Below, in pieces: positions 9,049-17,430 of a stretch of 36,123 nucleotides of DNA (positions are counted from its first letter, which is position 1; each line of letters opens with the position of its first letter). The DNA lies in assembly GCA_016839625.1 (NCBI GenBank), contig JAEOTY010000214.1:1-36123 (forward strand), written 5' to 3'. The stretch is from Candidatus Hodarchaeota archaeon. Lineage in GTDB: Archaea > Asgardarchaeota > Heimdallarchaeia > Hodarchaeales > Hodarchaeaceae. The position numbers were made by a program, and so were the translations under genes. Under the pieces are notes generated by a model that was not told the DNA's origin, did no database searches, and saw only the letters and a program-made list of their open reading frames with translations.

Positions 9049-10847
9049 ACACTGGTACAATAGAAAGTGTGACGGCTGGGAAACTCCTTCAGGAATTTAT
9101 TAGGGGATATGATGAAGAACCATTTGGGGAGCAGGGATTGGTTATTGTTACACAGTTACTGAAAAAAGCGTTTCCTAACCAACCTTTAAAACAAATTCTC
9201 GCTTCTGAGGAGCTTTGTGATTTACTAAACACTGCTTTAGCGCTTTATAAATTCAGAAATCAACCCATCTTTCTTGCGTTCATGGGATTCATCATGGAAA
9301 AGTCCCAAGAAGAATTACAGGAGATGGATGGCTCTCAGTTAAAGAAAGAAATGGCTTCCCTTCTAGATACAAAAACTTCTTTGTCACCACTGGAAATCGA
9401 ACGTTCTGCTTATGATTTATCTGGAAATCCCGAATCAGCATCACTTGCCAGAACCTTATTAGAAGGAGCGCTTATTAGTACTACTGCCTCATTGTTCAGT
9501 TATCTCTTGATTGAGGGAGAAAATCATGCCGGGAAGTTTTTTCGAGATTTAGATAACACTTGTAGATTCATTGCAGACCGTATTCGGAAGATAAACTCGA
9601 TTTTTATTTTCATAAGAGAATTATTGAACTTTAAATGGCGACGGGTCTCTATAGCAGGTTCGTTACCAACATTGAAAGAATTAGGAATAGAAGATATTTG
9701 TTTATATGTTGAAGAACACCCCCATGACTACTTAGAGTATGTTAAGGAAAAATTCTGTGCAAAACTAGATGCTGAATTTCGGAATCCCCTTCATTTTTTA
9801 ATTGAATCTTGTCAAGTCCAAATTCAAAACCGCGAAGACTTTCCTGAATTAGAAATTGAGCTAGAGCTGCTTCAAACTGAGAAAATCAAAAATAAGCTCA
9901 TACAAGACTTGAAAAAGCTTCAATCTCGATTCAAAGCTGGAAAAAAAGTCTCAATAAAGGAAGTAGAAGAGCTCAAAGAGGATTTTTCGAAGGATTATGA
10001 AAAATTAAAAGAGGAAATTTCAAAGGAATTCTCAAATTTTCAAAAGAATCTCGAAAGACTACTCTCTCAAGAACCCCCTTGGTTTAAGTTCCACAAAATT
10101 GATACAAAATGGGAATTAGAAGCATCCCAAATGATTTTTAACGAACTTAATGAGCAATTATCAATTACACAAGCGTTTCGATCCCAGAAGAAATCAAGAA
10201 CCCTTCAAAAGGCTGTTGCTATCTTCGAGCAGTTGGGAGGAATCCATTTTGCAATTGAAAACATCATTGCACACTCTTTTTATGAGTGTGTTCCCTCAAG
10301 ACTGGTGAAATTAGTTGAAACCCCAGCAAAACGTCAAAAAATAAAGGAACTTAAATTTCTCCAAGAAAAGCGTTATAATGAGGGGTTGGAATCTGTTAAG
10401 GATTTTCTTGTACCATATTCTGAAACAATTATTTCTAATTTACTTACTAGCGGTATTTCCGTTTTTGAGAACGCTTACATTAAAGACAATGCCTTTGTCT
10501 GCATCGATGAAGAAAAACCTAGACATCCGAGATATTTAGACCTTCTTGATATCCCTAAGGAATTCTTTTCTGACAATCCTCCAGAATCCTTCTTTGGAGA
10601 CGAATATTTCATCTTTCAAACAAATGACCGCTTTGTCACGTTGGGTTTTTTTCTGAAATCCCTACATGGGAGAGGAAATGATCTCTTCAAGTTGTTAGTT
10701 TCATCAACAGCCCTGAAAAACGCGGAAACATATAGAAGTGCTACTAAGATTCTTGGAAACTTTTCTGGTTATGTCAATTCAACTGCTATTGGAAATTTCC
10801 AAGTTTGTCCTCCCGCACTCAAAGCTATTGACGATCTTTTCATGTAG
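9036..10847 (+). CDS. Large helical/coiled-coil protein of unknown function
   Basis: A 603-aa protein, almost wholly alpha-helical by composition, with no membrane segment and no family I recognise. Residues of about 265-345 are a charged heptad-like coiled coil (LEIELELLQTEKIKNKL, VEELKEDFSKDYEKLKEE). The last 150 residues look globular (FFGDEYFIFQTNDRFVTLGFFLK). The start is uncertain. A TTG at 9036 has AGGAG 10 nt upstream and overlaps the preceding gene by 13 nt. A GTG at 9045 gives the common 4-nt overlap (GTGA), but its distance from AGGAG is long. Tight coupling to the longin-like protein suggests a shared complex; that is inference. It ends 25 bp from the convergent reductase gene. 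Confidence 0.75.
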   Translation: MASVNTGTIESVTAGKLLQEFIRGYDEEPFGEQGLVIVTQLLKKAFPNQPLKQILASEELCDLLNTALALYKFRNQPIFLAFMGFIMEKSQEELQEMDGSQLKKEMASLLDTKTSLSPLEIERSAYDLSGNPESASLARTLLEGALISTTASLFSYLLIEGENHAGKFFRDLDNTCRFIADRIRKINSIFIFIRELLNFKWRRVSIAGSLPTLKELGIEDICLYVEEHPHDYLEYVKEKFCAKLDAEFRNPLHFLIESCQVQIQNREDFPELEIELELLQTEKIKNKLIQDLKKLQSRFKAGKKVSIKEVEELKEDFSKDYEKLKEEISKEFSNFQKNLERLLSQEPPWFKFHKIDTKWELEASQMIFNELNEQLSITQAFRSQKKSRTLQKAVAIFEQLGGIHFAIENIIAHSFYECVPSRLVKLVETPAKRQKIKELKFLQEKRYNEGLESVKDFLVPYSETIISNLLTSGISVFENAYIKDNAFVCIDEEKPRHPRYLDLLDIPKEFFSDNPPESFFGDEYFIFQTNDRFVTLGFFLKSLHGRGNDLFKLLVSSTALKNAETYRSATKILGNFSGYVNSTAIGNFQVCPPALKAIDDLFM

Positions 10848-10872
10848 TAGTTACATATTCATTGAATTTTTC

Positions 10873-12231
10873 TTAATTTTTTTCACCATACAACTTGAAA
10901 ATCTTCTCACGCCATGCTAGAAATGTTTCAGGTGTCTTCGGAAAATTCTCATATAATTCTCTTGCAATCCCCATCTTTTTTATGACGGATCTGAATTTCA
11001 AAAGAGTTCCGAGTATTCTTTTCCCGCGATAAGCCCGTTGTAATGTTTTGATAAAGCCACCCGAAATTTCTCCTGTGGCATTTCCATAAAGTAAATCATT
11101 TCCTTCAATTATTTTGTTATGAAAAACAGTATTAAGGATTGAACTGGGAAGAGGAATGATAAAATCTTTCATAATTGCTAATGGTGCGTTCACGGGAGCA
11201 ATGGTTGTCATAAAATCGACATTATAATCCCAAAGTCCTTCCAAGGACACGTTATCATTCTCTAGAGCATTTGTGATTGTCTTCCCAGCCATCGCTGCCG
11301 CGTTAATCGAAATTCCAATACCTCCTCCGTCAGTAGGTTTGACTTGGGTTCCCGCGTCTCCAACAAGGAGAAAACCATTCCAAACTAGATTATCTTGGGG
11401 ACGACGAAGGGGAACTCGTCCACCGCCCCCGTGTATCAACTGGGAATCTTTATAGAATGCCTTTTCTCTTTCAAGGTACATGTTAAATTGACCGTGGGCA
11501 TTAAGCTTGTGATGTGACATCACTCCTAGCCCTGCATTCATTGAGTGAGGGCCTCTTGGAAATTCCCATAAATATCCACCAGGACACAATTCCTGGTCAA
11601 AGCTGAGGCGAATAAATCCTGGAGATTCGATTTCAGTTTCTACATCACGAACCTCACGATAACAGTTACAAACGTCTTTCGGAGCTAGTTCGCGGTTCAT
11701 GAAGGTCTTTTCGGGATTAAGTTTTGTACGAAGAATTGCGCCAATACCAGATGCGTCTACAACGACCTTTCCTGACATGTCATGCAAGTTTCTGTCCTTT
11801 CCCCGATATTTAACACCAACAACTTGATCTTGATCAATGATTGGTTCCTTTACAAAAGTAGAATCATACAACTCCGCTCCATAGTCAATGGCTTCCTTTA
11901 AAATTCTCATGCCAAGTTTAAAGCGGTCAATAATAATACCTGTTCCTCCCTCTTCAACAAGTTCAAACTTTATTTTTCTATCTGGACTGTACAACCATGC
12001 TCCTTCAACTTTTTGGCGAATTTCGTCACCTTTTGGGTCGTTGATATTGACTATCGAGCGAATTCGTGTGAAATGGCCAATACTTGTCGCATCCCCACAA
12101 ACTTTTACTCCTATTTTCTCTTTGGGATGCTTATCAATGAGCGCTACTTCGATACCTTTACTAGCTAGCGCGGCTGCTGTTACTGCCCCAGCAGTACCCG
12201 CACCCACTACAATAACATCGGGACCGACCAT
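10873..12231 (-). CDS. Geranylgeranyl reductase family flavoprotein
   Basis: An FAD-dependent reductase of the digeranylgeranylglycerophospholipid reductase family, which saturates isoprenoid chains of archaeal membrane lipids. The N-terminal dinucleotide motif is VVGAGTAGAV. CGDATS near residue 45 and the substrate-cavity signature PGGYLWEFP (the family's PxxYxWxFP) are present. The second FAD motif is LLVGDAGTQVKPTDGGGIG. The ATG at 12231 is chosen over the GTG at 12240 because AGGTGA lies 5 nt upstream of it; the protein is then 452 aa. Archaea often carry several paralogues, some acting on other polyprenyl substrates, so the exact substrate is not fixed. It acts at the membrane surface. 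No operon partner is visible. Confidence 0.88.
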   Translation of the reverse strand: MVGPDVIVVGAGTAGAVTAAALASKGIEVALIDKHPKEKIGVKVCGDATSIGHFTRIRSIVNINDPKGDEIRQKVEGAWLYSPDRKIKFELVEEGGTGIIIDRFKLGMRILKEAIDYGAELYDSTFVKEPIIDQDQVVGVKYRGKDRNLHDMSGKVVVDASGIGAILRTKLNPEKTFMNRELAPKDVCNCYREVRDVETEIESPGFIRLSFDQELCPGGYLWEFPRGPHSMNAGLGVMSHHKLNAHGQFNMYLEREKAFYKDSQLIHGGGGRVPLRRPQDNLVWNGFLLVGDAGTQVKPTDGGGIGISINAAAMAGKTITNALENDNVSLEGLWDYNVDFMTTIAPVNAPLAIMKDFIIPLPSSILNTVFHNKIIEGNDLLYGNATGEISGGFIKTLQRAYRGKRILGTLLKFRSVIKKMGIARELYENFPKTPETFLAWREKIFKLYGEKN

Positions 12232-12323
12232 TAATTTCACCTAGGGTTTTAAGTACTATGAATTTTAACGAGAGAATAGAACGATTTTTTTTCGGGAGTT
12301 GAAAGTATTTAACAGATTATTTT

Positions 12324-12591
12324 TCATCTTACTCTTTTTTCCTGCTCATATACCAAAAAGAGACTGATACTTTTGATGTTTATCTTGGGTATCATAATGA
12401 ATTTGATCCTCGTCAGATTTTGTTTTAATTGTTTAGAGACAAGATCACAAATTAAATCAAGGTCATGTTCGTCCAAAGGTCGGTCTTCGATCAGTTTCAA
12501 CCGCATTTTTTTTTGCAATCCCGAGGCATCTCTGCTTGATATGGAAAACCTCTTCTTTGGAGCATTTAGTCACATTTAACTCGATATTCAT
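12324..12591 (-). pseudogene. Small protein ORF interrupted by a frameshift in an A9 run
   Basis: Two overlapping frames appear to be one gene. The first starts at ATG 12591 (MNIELNVTKCSKEEVFHIK), eight bases after the stop of the upstream 78-aa ORF and preceded by GTGAT with a 6-nt spacer. It reaches a run of nine A (on the minus strand; nine T at 12506-12514), after which its frame soon ends. The second frame continues from the run (MRLKLIEDRPLDEHDLDLI) to TGA at 12324. One A fewer would give an uninterrupted protein of about 88 aa. A homopolymer sequencing error, a real mutation or slippage would all explain this. The product would be a small alpha/beta protein of unknown function. Confidence 0.4.
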
Positions 12592-12599
12592 GACTTTGA

Positions 12600-12836
12600 T
12601 CACTGCTGAGAGAATCGCGTCTTGATGTACTCAGGCAAGAAGAGGGATAAAATTTCGCTTTGCTTTCGATATAAAACAACAAAAATACTGTCATCTTCGA
12701 ATTTAACCCTCGGTTTTACAGCCATTATCGCAATTCCTGTTCTTTTGCTAACCACTCTAATAATACTACGAACTAGAAGAAAAGATCCAGTATGATGATG
12801 ATACTGCTTTCGACTGTCCATGGACAATTGACCCAT
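12600..12836 (-). CDS. Small hypothetical protein, 78 aa or shorter
   Basis: Unrecognised small protein. A helix (FLLVRSIIRVVSKRTG) is followed by two probable strands (IAIMAVKPRVKF, SIFVVLYRK). The same helix-strand-strand order appears in the ORF behind it (ICDLVSKQLK, RIKFIMIPKINI, SISLFLVYEQ), so the two may share a fold. A TATA element inside a dyad (12848-12862) lies so close that transcription should begin near 12828. Translation might therefore start at the internal ATG at 12821, giving 73 aa. It may form a two-gene unit with the frameshifted ORF. Confidence 0.45.
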   Translation of the reverse strand: MGQLSMDSRKQYHHHTGSFLLVRSIIRVVSKRTGIAIMAVKPRVKFEDDSIFVVLYRKQSEILSLFLPEYIKTRFSQQ

Positions 12837-12847
12837 AATTAAATTGA

Positions 12848-12862
12848 ACTGTATAAAACAGT
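12848..12862 (-). promoter_or_regulatory. Dyad overlapping a TATA-like element
   Basis: ACTGTATAAAACAGT is an inverted repeat with perfect 5-bp arms (ACTGT/ACAGT) around an AT centre. On the minus strand the centre reads TTTAT within GTTTTATAC, a good archaeal TATA candidate for the 78-aa ORF. A protein bound to the dyad would block TBP; this is inference. Confidence 0.4.
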
Positions 12863-13030
12863 GACAGTTTGGAGGCTTGAATGGAATTTAAAAGCCAAAG
12901 AGAAGCCAATACCAACTTCTATTTTAGTAATCTATTGTCTAAATCTAAAGTCGTCTAAATAGAAATAATTTTATTCAGGCTCTCTTCTTGGTTCATCTCT
13001 ATCGAGTACCTCTAGTTATGGGTGAATGAA

Positions 13031-13058
13031 ACTGAATGGAAGTACCACCTTTTTTTTA
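13031..13058. repeat. 28-bp perfect direct repeat, copy 2 (intergenic)
   Basis: Identical to 8011-8038. On the minus strand the KKKVVLPFS frame can still be read here and then runs into a stop five codons on, but no start codon precedes it. It is therefore a gene-start fragment without a gene. Flanking sequence is unrelated to the GT-C gene. Confidence 0.9.
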
Positions 13059-13174
13059 CTTTCAGCCAGAGATAATCCCAGAACTATTCAGTAAAAGCAG
13101 GATGAAAAATCTTAAAGGTGGGCACTCTTTATTAGAGGAATTGGAGTGTAAATAATAGGAAATGAAAAACTATA

Positions 13175-14146
13175 CTATTTATCCATCTCGATTTTAGAGG
13201 GCTGCCAAAACACATGTCCACAGTTGGCACATTGGGCGAACTTCAACTCGATATGCGTTTTTTGTCCACCGCTTTCAGTCCACAAACCAGTTTTTGAGTC
13301 CATTTTCGGTATAATTATAGAGTTTGAGCCACAGGAACCACAAAATTTAGGTGGAAAGGGAATTGGTGCTGCTTTTTGTAGTTTTTCTTCCTCTGTGCCA
13401 CTAGGAGTGAGCTTGATATCTGTAACTGATTCTTTTGGTATTTCCCCTCTTATCGCGCCATCACGCATTTCTAAAACATGATCGCCGATTCCAGCTACTT
13501 TAGAATCATGTGTGACAAGAATCATGGTGTAATCCTCTAATTTTTTCAACTGGAGAAAAAGATCACATAACATCCGAGAATTCTCGTAATCTAATTCACC
13601 TGTAGGTTCATCCGCTAAAATTAACTTAGGCTTATTAGCAAATGCAGCAGCAACGGCTACCCTCTGTCTTTCACCACCCGAAAGAGCATCGGGACGATGG
13701 GTAGCTCTGTCAGATAAACCAACATTCTCTAATAATTCTTTGGCTCGTTTATTTCGGATCTCACGAGAAACACCAGCAAATATCAAGGGTAGCTCAACGT
13801 TTTCTTGAGCTGTATGAATAGGTGATAAATTATGTAATTGAAAAATAAAACCAACTGTCGATCGTCGGAAGTCCGTATGCGAAGCAGAGCTGAAAAATCG
13901 AGTCATCATATCTGGTGCTGTCAAGAAATAAGATCCAACTCGTGCAAAACCCGAGGTAGGAGTATCGATCCCTCCGAGAATATTTAGTAATGTAGTTTTA
14001 CCCGATCCAGATGGACCCATGATGGAAACAATCTCATTCTCGAACGCGTCCAAATTCAAATTCCTTAATGCAAGGATTGGAACTTCAGTAGCCGACATGT
14101 ATTGTTTCGTCAAATCTTTTACTTCAATAAAACTTTCCACTTTCAT
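13175..14146 (-). CDS. ABC transporter ATPase (MacB/LolD type) with C-terminal zinc ribbon
   Basis: A 323-aa ATPase that energises the FtsX-type permease encoded immediately upstream. It has Walker A GPSGSGKT (44-51), the Q-loop near FQLHNLSP, the signature LSGGERQ (155-161), Walker B LILADEPTGELD (175-186) and the H-loop TH213. This set fits the MacB/LolD/FtsE group. After the nucleotide-binding domain ends near residue 240, an added tail carries C269-x2-C272 and C306-x2-C309, a four-cysteine zinc ribbon not usual for this group. The ATG at 14146 follows the permease stop by 10 bp. An in-frame ATG at 14173 would overlap the permease gene and add nine residues not typical of these ATPases. 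Confidence 0.93.
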   Translation of the reverse strand: MKVESFIEVKDLTKQYMSATEVPILALRNLNLDAFENEIVSIMGPSGSGKTTLLNILGGIDTPTSGFARVGSYFLTAPDMMTRFFSSASHTDFRRSTVGFIFQLHNLSPIHTAQENVELPLIFAGVSREIRNKRAKELLENVGLSDRATHRPDALSGGERQRVAVAAAFANKPKLILADEPTGELDYENSRMLCDLFLQLKKLEDYTMILVTHDSKVAGIGDHVLEMRDGAIRGEIPKESVTDIKLTPSGTEEEKLQKAAPIPFPPKFCGSCGSNSIIIPKMDSKTGLWTESGGQKTHIELKFAQCANCGHVFWQPSKIEMDK

Positions 14147-14156
14147 CCTACCATAA

Positions 14157-16823
14157 TTATGTGTAATCTTCATATCGAATTTGTTTTGAAATAGGGGTCA
14201 TCGTTACCCACATACCTACAAGAATAGTCATAATAATAATACCACAAATCATCAAGAATAACAAAACCCACATTTCTAGGGGAACAATTATATCAACAGG
14301 AATAAGAGAAACACCTTCAATTATGGTATTAAGTATAAAACCTTGAAAAGCAAGTACCATAGCTGTTCCAGTTATAATTCCAACTATAAACCCAAGAGTA
14401 CCAATACTAGCGGTTTCAACCACTAAGCCTTGTAATAGCTGACTATTGCTCATTCCTTTACTCCTCCAAGTTCCAAATTCTCTAGTACGCTCCCTCACTC
14501 TGATAATCATTAAGAAGGCTAGTGCAAAGATAGCAATAAAAGATAGTAACACCGCTTGTGTTTCCAAGATTCTGATAAGAAACACGAAGATATCAAAGGT
14601 TGCTTGGATATCTTCAGTACTTCTAACTTCAATTTTCGCGTTAAATTTCGCTTCCGAATCCTTACTTTTCACAAAATCATATAAACTTCTCACAGATTCA
14701 GTTGAAAGTTTGTTTAACTTAATTATATACCTTCCTGCTGTTAAAGTTGGATCTAATTGCTGATTAATAATTACTAGATGAGTACTCCCTATTGTTATTC
14801 CTGTACCTCCTAGAGCTTTGAAGGAACCAGCAATTGTATATTCAGTAGAGTTTATTGTTAAGGTGTCGTCAGGATTTAACCCCAAATCCTTAATAGTAGA
14901 CAATGAAGCCAAAATTGAAGAATCATTGAGAGATAGGAGATCTTCCTGTTTTAGTTGCCAAAACGGAGATATATTCGCAGATGATTCGTACTCAGATGAA
15001 TTCATGTAAACAATTGTAAGTATATACTCATACTTGATTTGAATCAGTGATGCAGCAGCTACTTCTGGCCTCTGTTTTAAGTTGTCTAAATTTAGGCTCG
15101 AATTACTACTAATATCAATCCGAACGTCTCCTCCTCTATTAAAATCACCCAGTTTATTATTATATGCTTCTAGTGATGCTGAAAGAATTAGGGGAAAGAT
15201 AATAAATGTTAACGCAAGTGCCATCACAAAAGCTATCCTTGAAATACGATACAGTTTTGAAAGAATCATACGTTCAGTTAATCCTTTTAGTCCTGGAAAT
15301 AATTTTGAATAAAAGTTAGCGATTGATGATAAAATCAATGGTTGTCGGGCTAGAAATGATGACAATCCATAAGATATCAAGAAAGGTGAAAAGGGTGCAA
15401 TATACAAAGCATAACCTCCCATAAAAGTTATCATAATAAAAAAAATGCTTGGTACTTGGAAGATTGAAAATAGATATAGTACTAGTAAAGTTCCTATTGG
15501 ATAAAAGCCAAGCAGTAGAAATGCTAGATCTCTTCTACCCCTTGTTCTTGTTGTTTCCCCTTCTTCAAATCTATATTGATGCATTAATTCATAAGGTGAT
15601 AAGCGGACATAAAAATGTGGGAGTCTCATTATGAAAAAGCCAACAGCCATGCCGATTAAAATGGACCACCCCAGCAATAAAATATTCTCCAAATAAAAAT
15701 TGACAACTAATTCATGTAAAGGCTCTTGAGGAATACTAACCGGAAGATAACTCGCTAAGATCAATCCAAAAATAGGGGTTAGCAAAAATGTGACAATACC
15801 ATTAATTAATCCAAGAATAACGCCCTCTGCAAAATACGATCGTTGAATTGTCCTCGTGTCGATTCCCCGTGTTAAAAATAATCCATATTGAATTCGACGT
15901 GACTCCAAGTTGAGATCGGAGGATAATCTTGAGATATAAAAAGCTAGAAAGAAAAAAGGGAGTAAAAAAATCAAAGTAATGACCAAAAAAATGAAAATAA
16001 ATAATTGAGCTCCTATTAGTTGGATTGAAACGGGGGAATAGAACCAATAATCGCGATATTTCAAGTTAAAACGATTAACTATTGAGTCCAGCTTGTTTGT
16101 TGTTCCTTGAATATCTTTGTAGTTGATTATATCAGAAATTAGCTTAATTTTTAACTGGACGTCAAAATGCTCAAACTTAGTCATCTTGGGTATCAAAGTG
16201 ATAAAAACAAAAGTCTGCGTGTTTTCTTGCATCAATTCCCCTATACTTTCGTCAAACACAGTATCAGTAACGTCAAAATTGACCCATCCAAGAATATCAA
16301 TTGTGTGATTTCTTTCATAACTGGCAATAATTACTGAGTCGTTTTCTATTTTCGGGGAAGTTGAAAATCCTATTACAGGGATATGAGTTGATGTGTTATT
16401 GTAATTTGAAAAATTACCAGTTCCTTCTATAATCCTTGAATTTTGAGATTCTAATACAGAATTCCAATCAGAGTCTCTAATGCCAAATATATAGTAATCT
16501 AAATTTGATACATAATCATAGACATTCGTAGATGCTAGAGGAGTAACAGATTGAATTTCAGGTTCAGTTTCAATCTCCTTCCACGTATCAGTGTCGTTTG
16601 CAATATTTTTTTGATTTACTCGCTCATTACGATAATAATAAGCGTTACCAATGATCTCATATCCTTCTGTCACGGTACTTTGAATAATTTCGTCTTGAGC
16701 TATATTTATATTGAAATTTAATACATTGAAAAGAAGTAATGATAGGAAAATACCTATTGTTAAAGAAACTCCGCTTCTACGATTACGAATGATATTTTTT
16801 AGTGCCAATCTTAGAAATAACAA
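14157..16823 (-). CDS. FtsX/MacB-type ABC transporter permease
   Basis: Membrane subunit partnering the downstream ATPase. Two FtsX-like halves are visible. The first has an N-terminal anchor (IIRNRRSGVSLTIGIFL), a large external domain (roughly 230 aa) and several membrane helices (FIFIFLVITLIFLLPFFFLAF and following). The second starts near LTERMILSKLYRISR, with another external domain and three C-terminal helices (LLSFIAIFALAFLMIIRVRERTREFG, a classic FtsX helix-loop). Such systems export lipids, lipoproteins or peptides, or transmit force, rather than import solutes. The start is set at TTG 16823 because GGAAGGA lies 7 nt upstream, giving 888 aa. An ATG at 16853 and a TTG at 16916 are in frame but lack ribosome binding sites. 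Confidence 0.88.
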   Translation of the reverse strand: MLFLRLALKNIIRNRRSGVSLTIGIFLSLLLFNVLNFNINIAQDEIIQSTVTEGYEIIGNAYYYRNERVNQKNIANDTDTWKEIETEPEIQSVTPLASTNVYDYVSNLDYYIFGIRDSDWNSVLESQNSRIIEGTGNFSNYNNTSTHIPVIGFSTSPKIENDSVIIASYERNHTIDILGWVNFDVTDTVFDESIGELMQENTQTFVFITLIPKMTKFEHFDVQLKIKLISDIINYKDIQGTTNKLDSIVNRFNLKYRDYWFYSPVSIQLIGAQLFIFIFLVITLIFLLPFFFLAFYISRLSSDLNLESRRIQYGLFLTRGIDTRTIQRSYFAEGVILGLINGIVTFLLTPIFGLILASYLPVSIPQEPLHELVVNFYLENILLLGWSILIGMAVGFFIMRLPHFYVRLSPYELMHQYRFEEGETTRTRGRRDLAFLLLGFYPIGTLLVLYLFSIFQVPSIFFIMITFMGGYALYIAPFSPFLISYGLSSFLARQPLILSSIANFYSKLFPGLKGLTERMILSKLYRISRIAFVMALALTFIIFPLILSASLEAYNNKLGDFNRGGDVRIDISSNSSLNLDNLKQRPEVAAASLIQIKYEYILTIVYMNSSEYESSANISPFWQLKQEDLLSLNDSSILASLSTIKDLGLNPDDTLTINSTEYTIAGSFKALGGTGITIGSTHLVIINQQLDPTLTAGRYIIKLNKLSTESVRSLYDFVKSKDSEAKFNAKIEVRSTEDIQATFDIFVFLIRILETQAVLLSFIAIFALAFLMIIRVRERTREFGTWRSKGMSNSQLLQGLVVETASIGTLGFIVGIITGTAMVLAFQGFILNTIIEGVSLIPVDIIVPLEMWVLLFLMICGIIIMTILVGMWVTMTPISKQIRYEDYT

Positions 16824-16916
16824 GCAATATTCCTTCCAATACAGGGATAACATTGGATAATTATCGCTTAAAAGGTTTTCAATCTCAGAACAAATCACGG
16901 AGTCTAGAATTTTCAA

Positions 16917-17226
16917 AAAGGCTAACTAAATAGAAAATTTTGTATTTCTAGGAGTTCGTTGCTGGCCTCATTTCACAAAAAATTATAGTTAACACACGAT
17001 ACTTTTCTCAAAACCCAACTTCAAACGACTAACTCTCCTAGTGAATTTATATATAATAATTTAACAATACAATTGAGTTCTATGAAGGTTTATTTCTTTT
17101 TATAGGCCTTGCTGGTGTTGGACAGAGTTCTCAGCTTTATTTGACGACTAAATTCGATTATAAATGTATTAAACCTATATACGTACATATACCCAAATAA
17201 ATGCTCGTGACTAAAGTTGGTCGTAA
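16917..17226. promoter_or_regulatory. Divergent promoter region
   Basis: AT-rich DNA between the leftward permease and the rightward ABC fragment. TATA-like tracts occur at about 17047-17060 (TTTATATATAATAAT, usable leftward) and about 17173-17182 (CCTATATACG, placed for the rightward fragment). No gene or RNA is seen. Confidence 0.35.
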
Positions 17227-17430
17227 GTGAAAGAACTGAAAGCTATTATTGATGTAAAAGAATTAATAAAGAATTATGGTACATTCCCTGTATTCGATAG
17301 ACTATCATTGACAATCAACAAAGGTTCTTGTACGGGCCTAGCCGGGCTTAATGGGTCAGGTAAGACCACTTTGTTCAAATGCCTACTTGGGTTTACTGAT
17401 GTAAACCATCCAAGGCATCAAATAGCTTAG
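17227..17430 (+). pseudogene. Truncated ABC transporter ATPase, N-terminal stump
   Basis: The frame opens at GTG 17227 and encodes the first part of an ABC-2-type ATPase: IDVKELIKNYGTFPVFDRL, the strand LSLTINKGSC, and Walker A GLAGLNGSGKTT. Family similarity ends at about LLGFTDV (nt 17390-17402). The remaining codons up to TAG are simply the complement of the 3' end of the isomerase gene. Q-loop, signature, Walker B and H-loop are absent, so no working ATPase can be made. A TATA-like box upstream appears intact. This is the 5' relic of a gene whose remainder was removed when the isomerase gene came to lie here. Confidence 0.8.

Larger units (their letters stand above)
12837..13174. other. 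Gene-free stretch between a small operon and the ABC genes
   Basis: It holds the TATA dyad at its left end and copy 2 of the 28-bp repeat at 13031-13058. No open frame with a start and ribosome binding site is visible, and no RNA gene is recognised. Confidence 0.5.

Noticed and set aside
12373-12579. Rightward 68-aa frame opposite the frameshifted ORF
   Set aside because: Hydrophobic and unstructured composition, no ribosome binding site, and a better minus-strand candidate.
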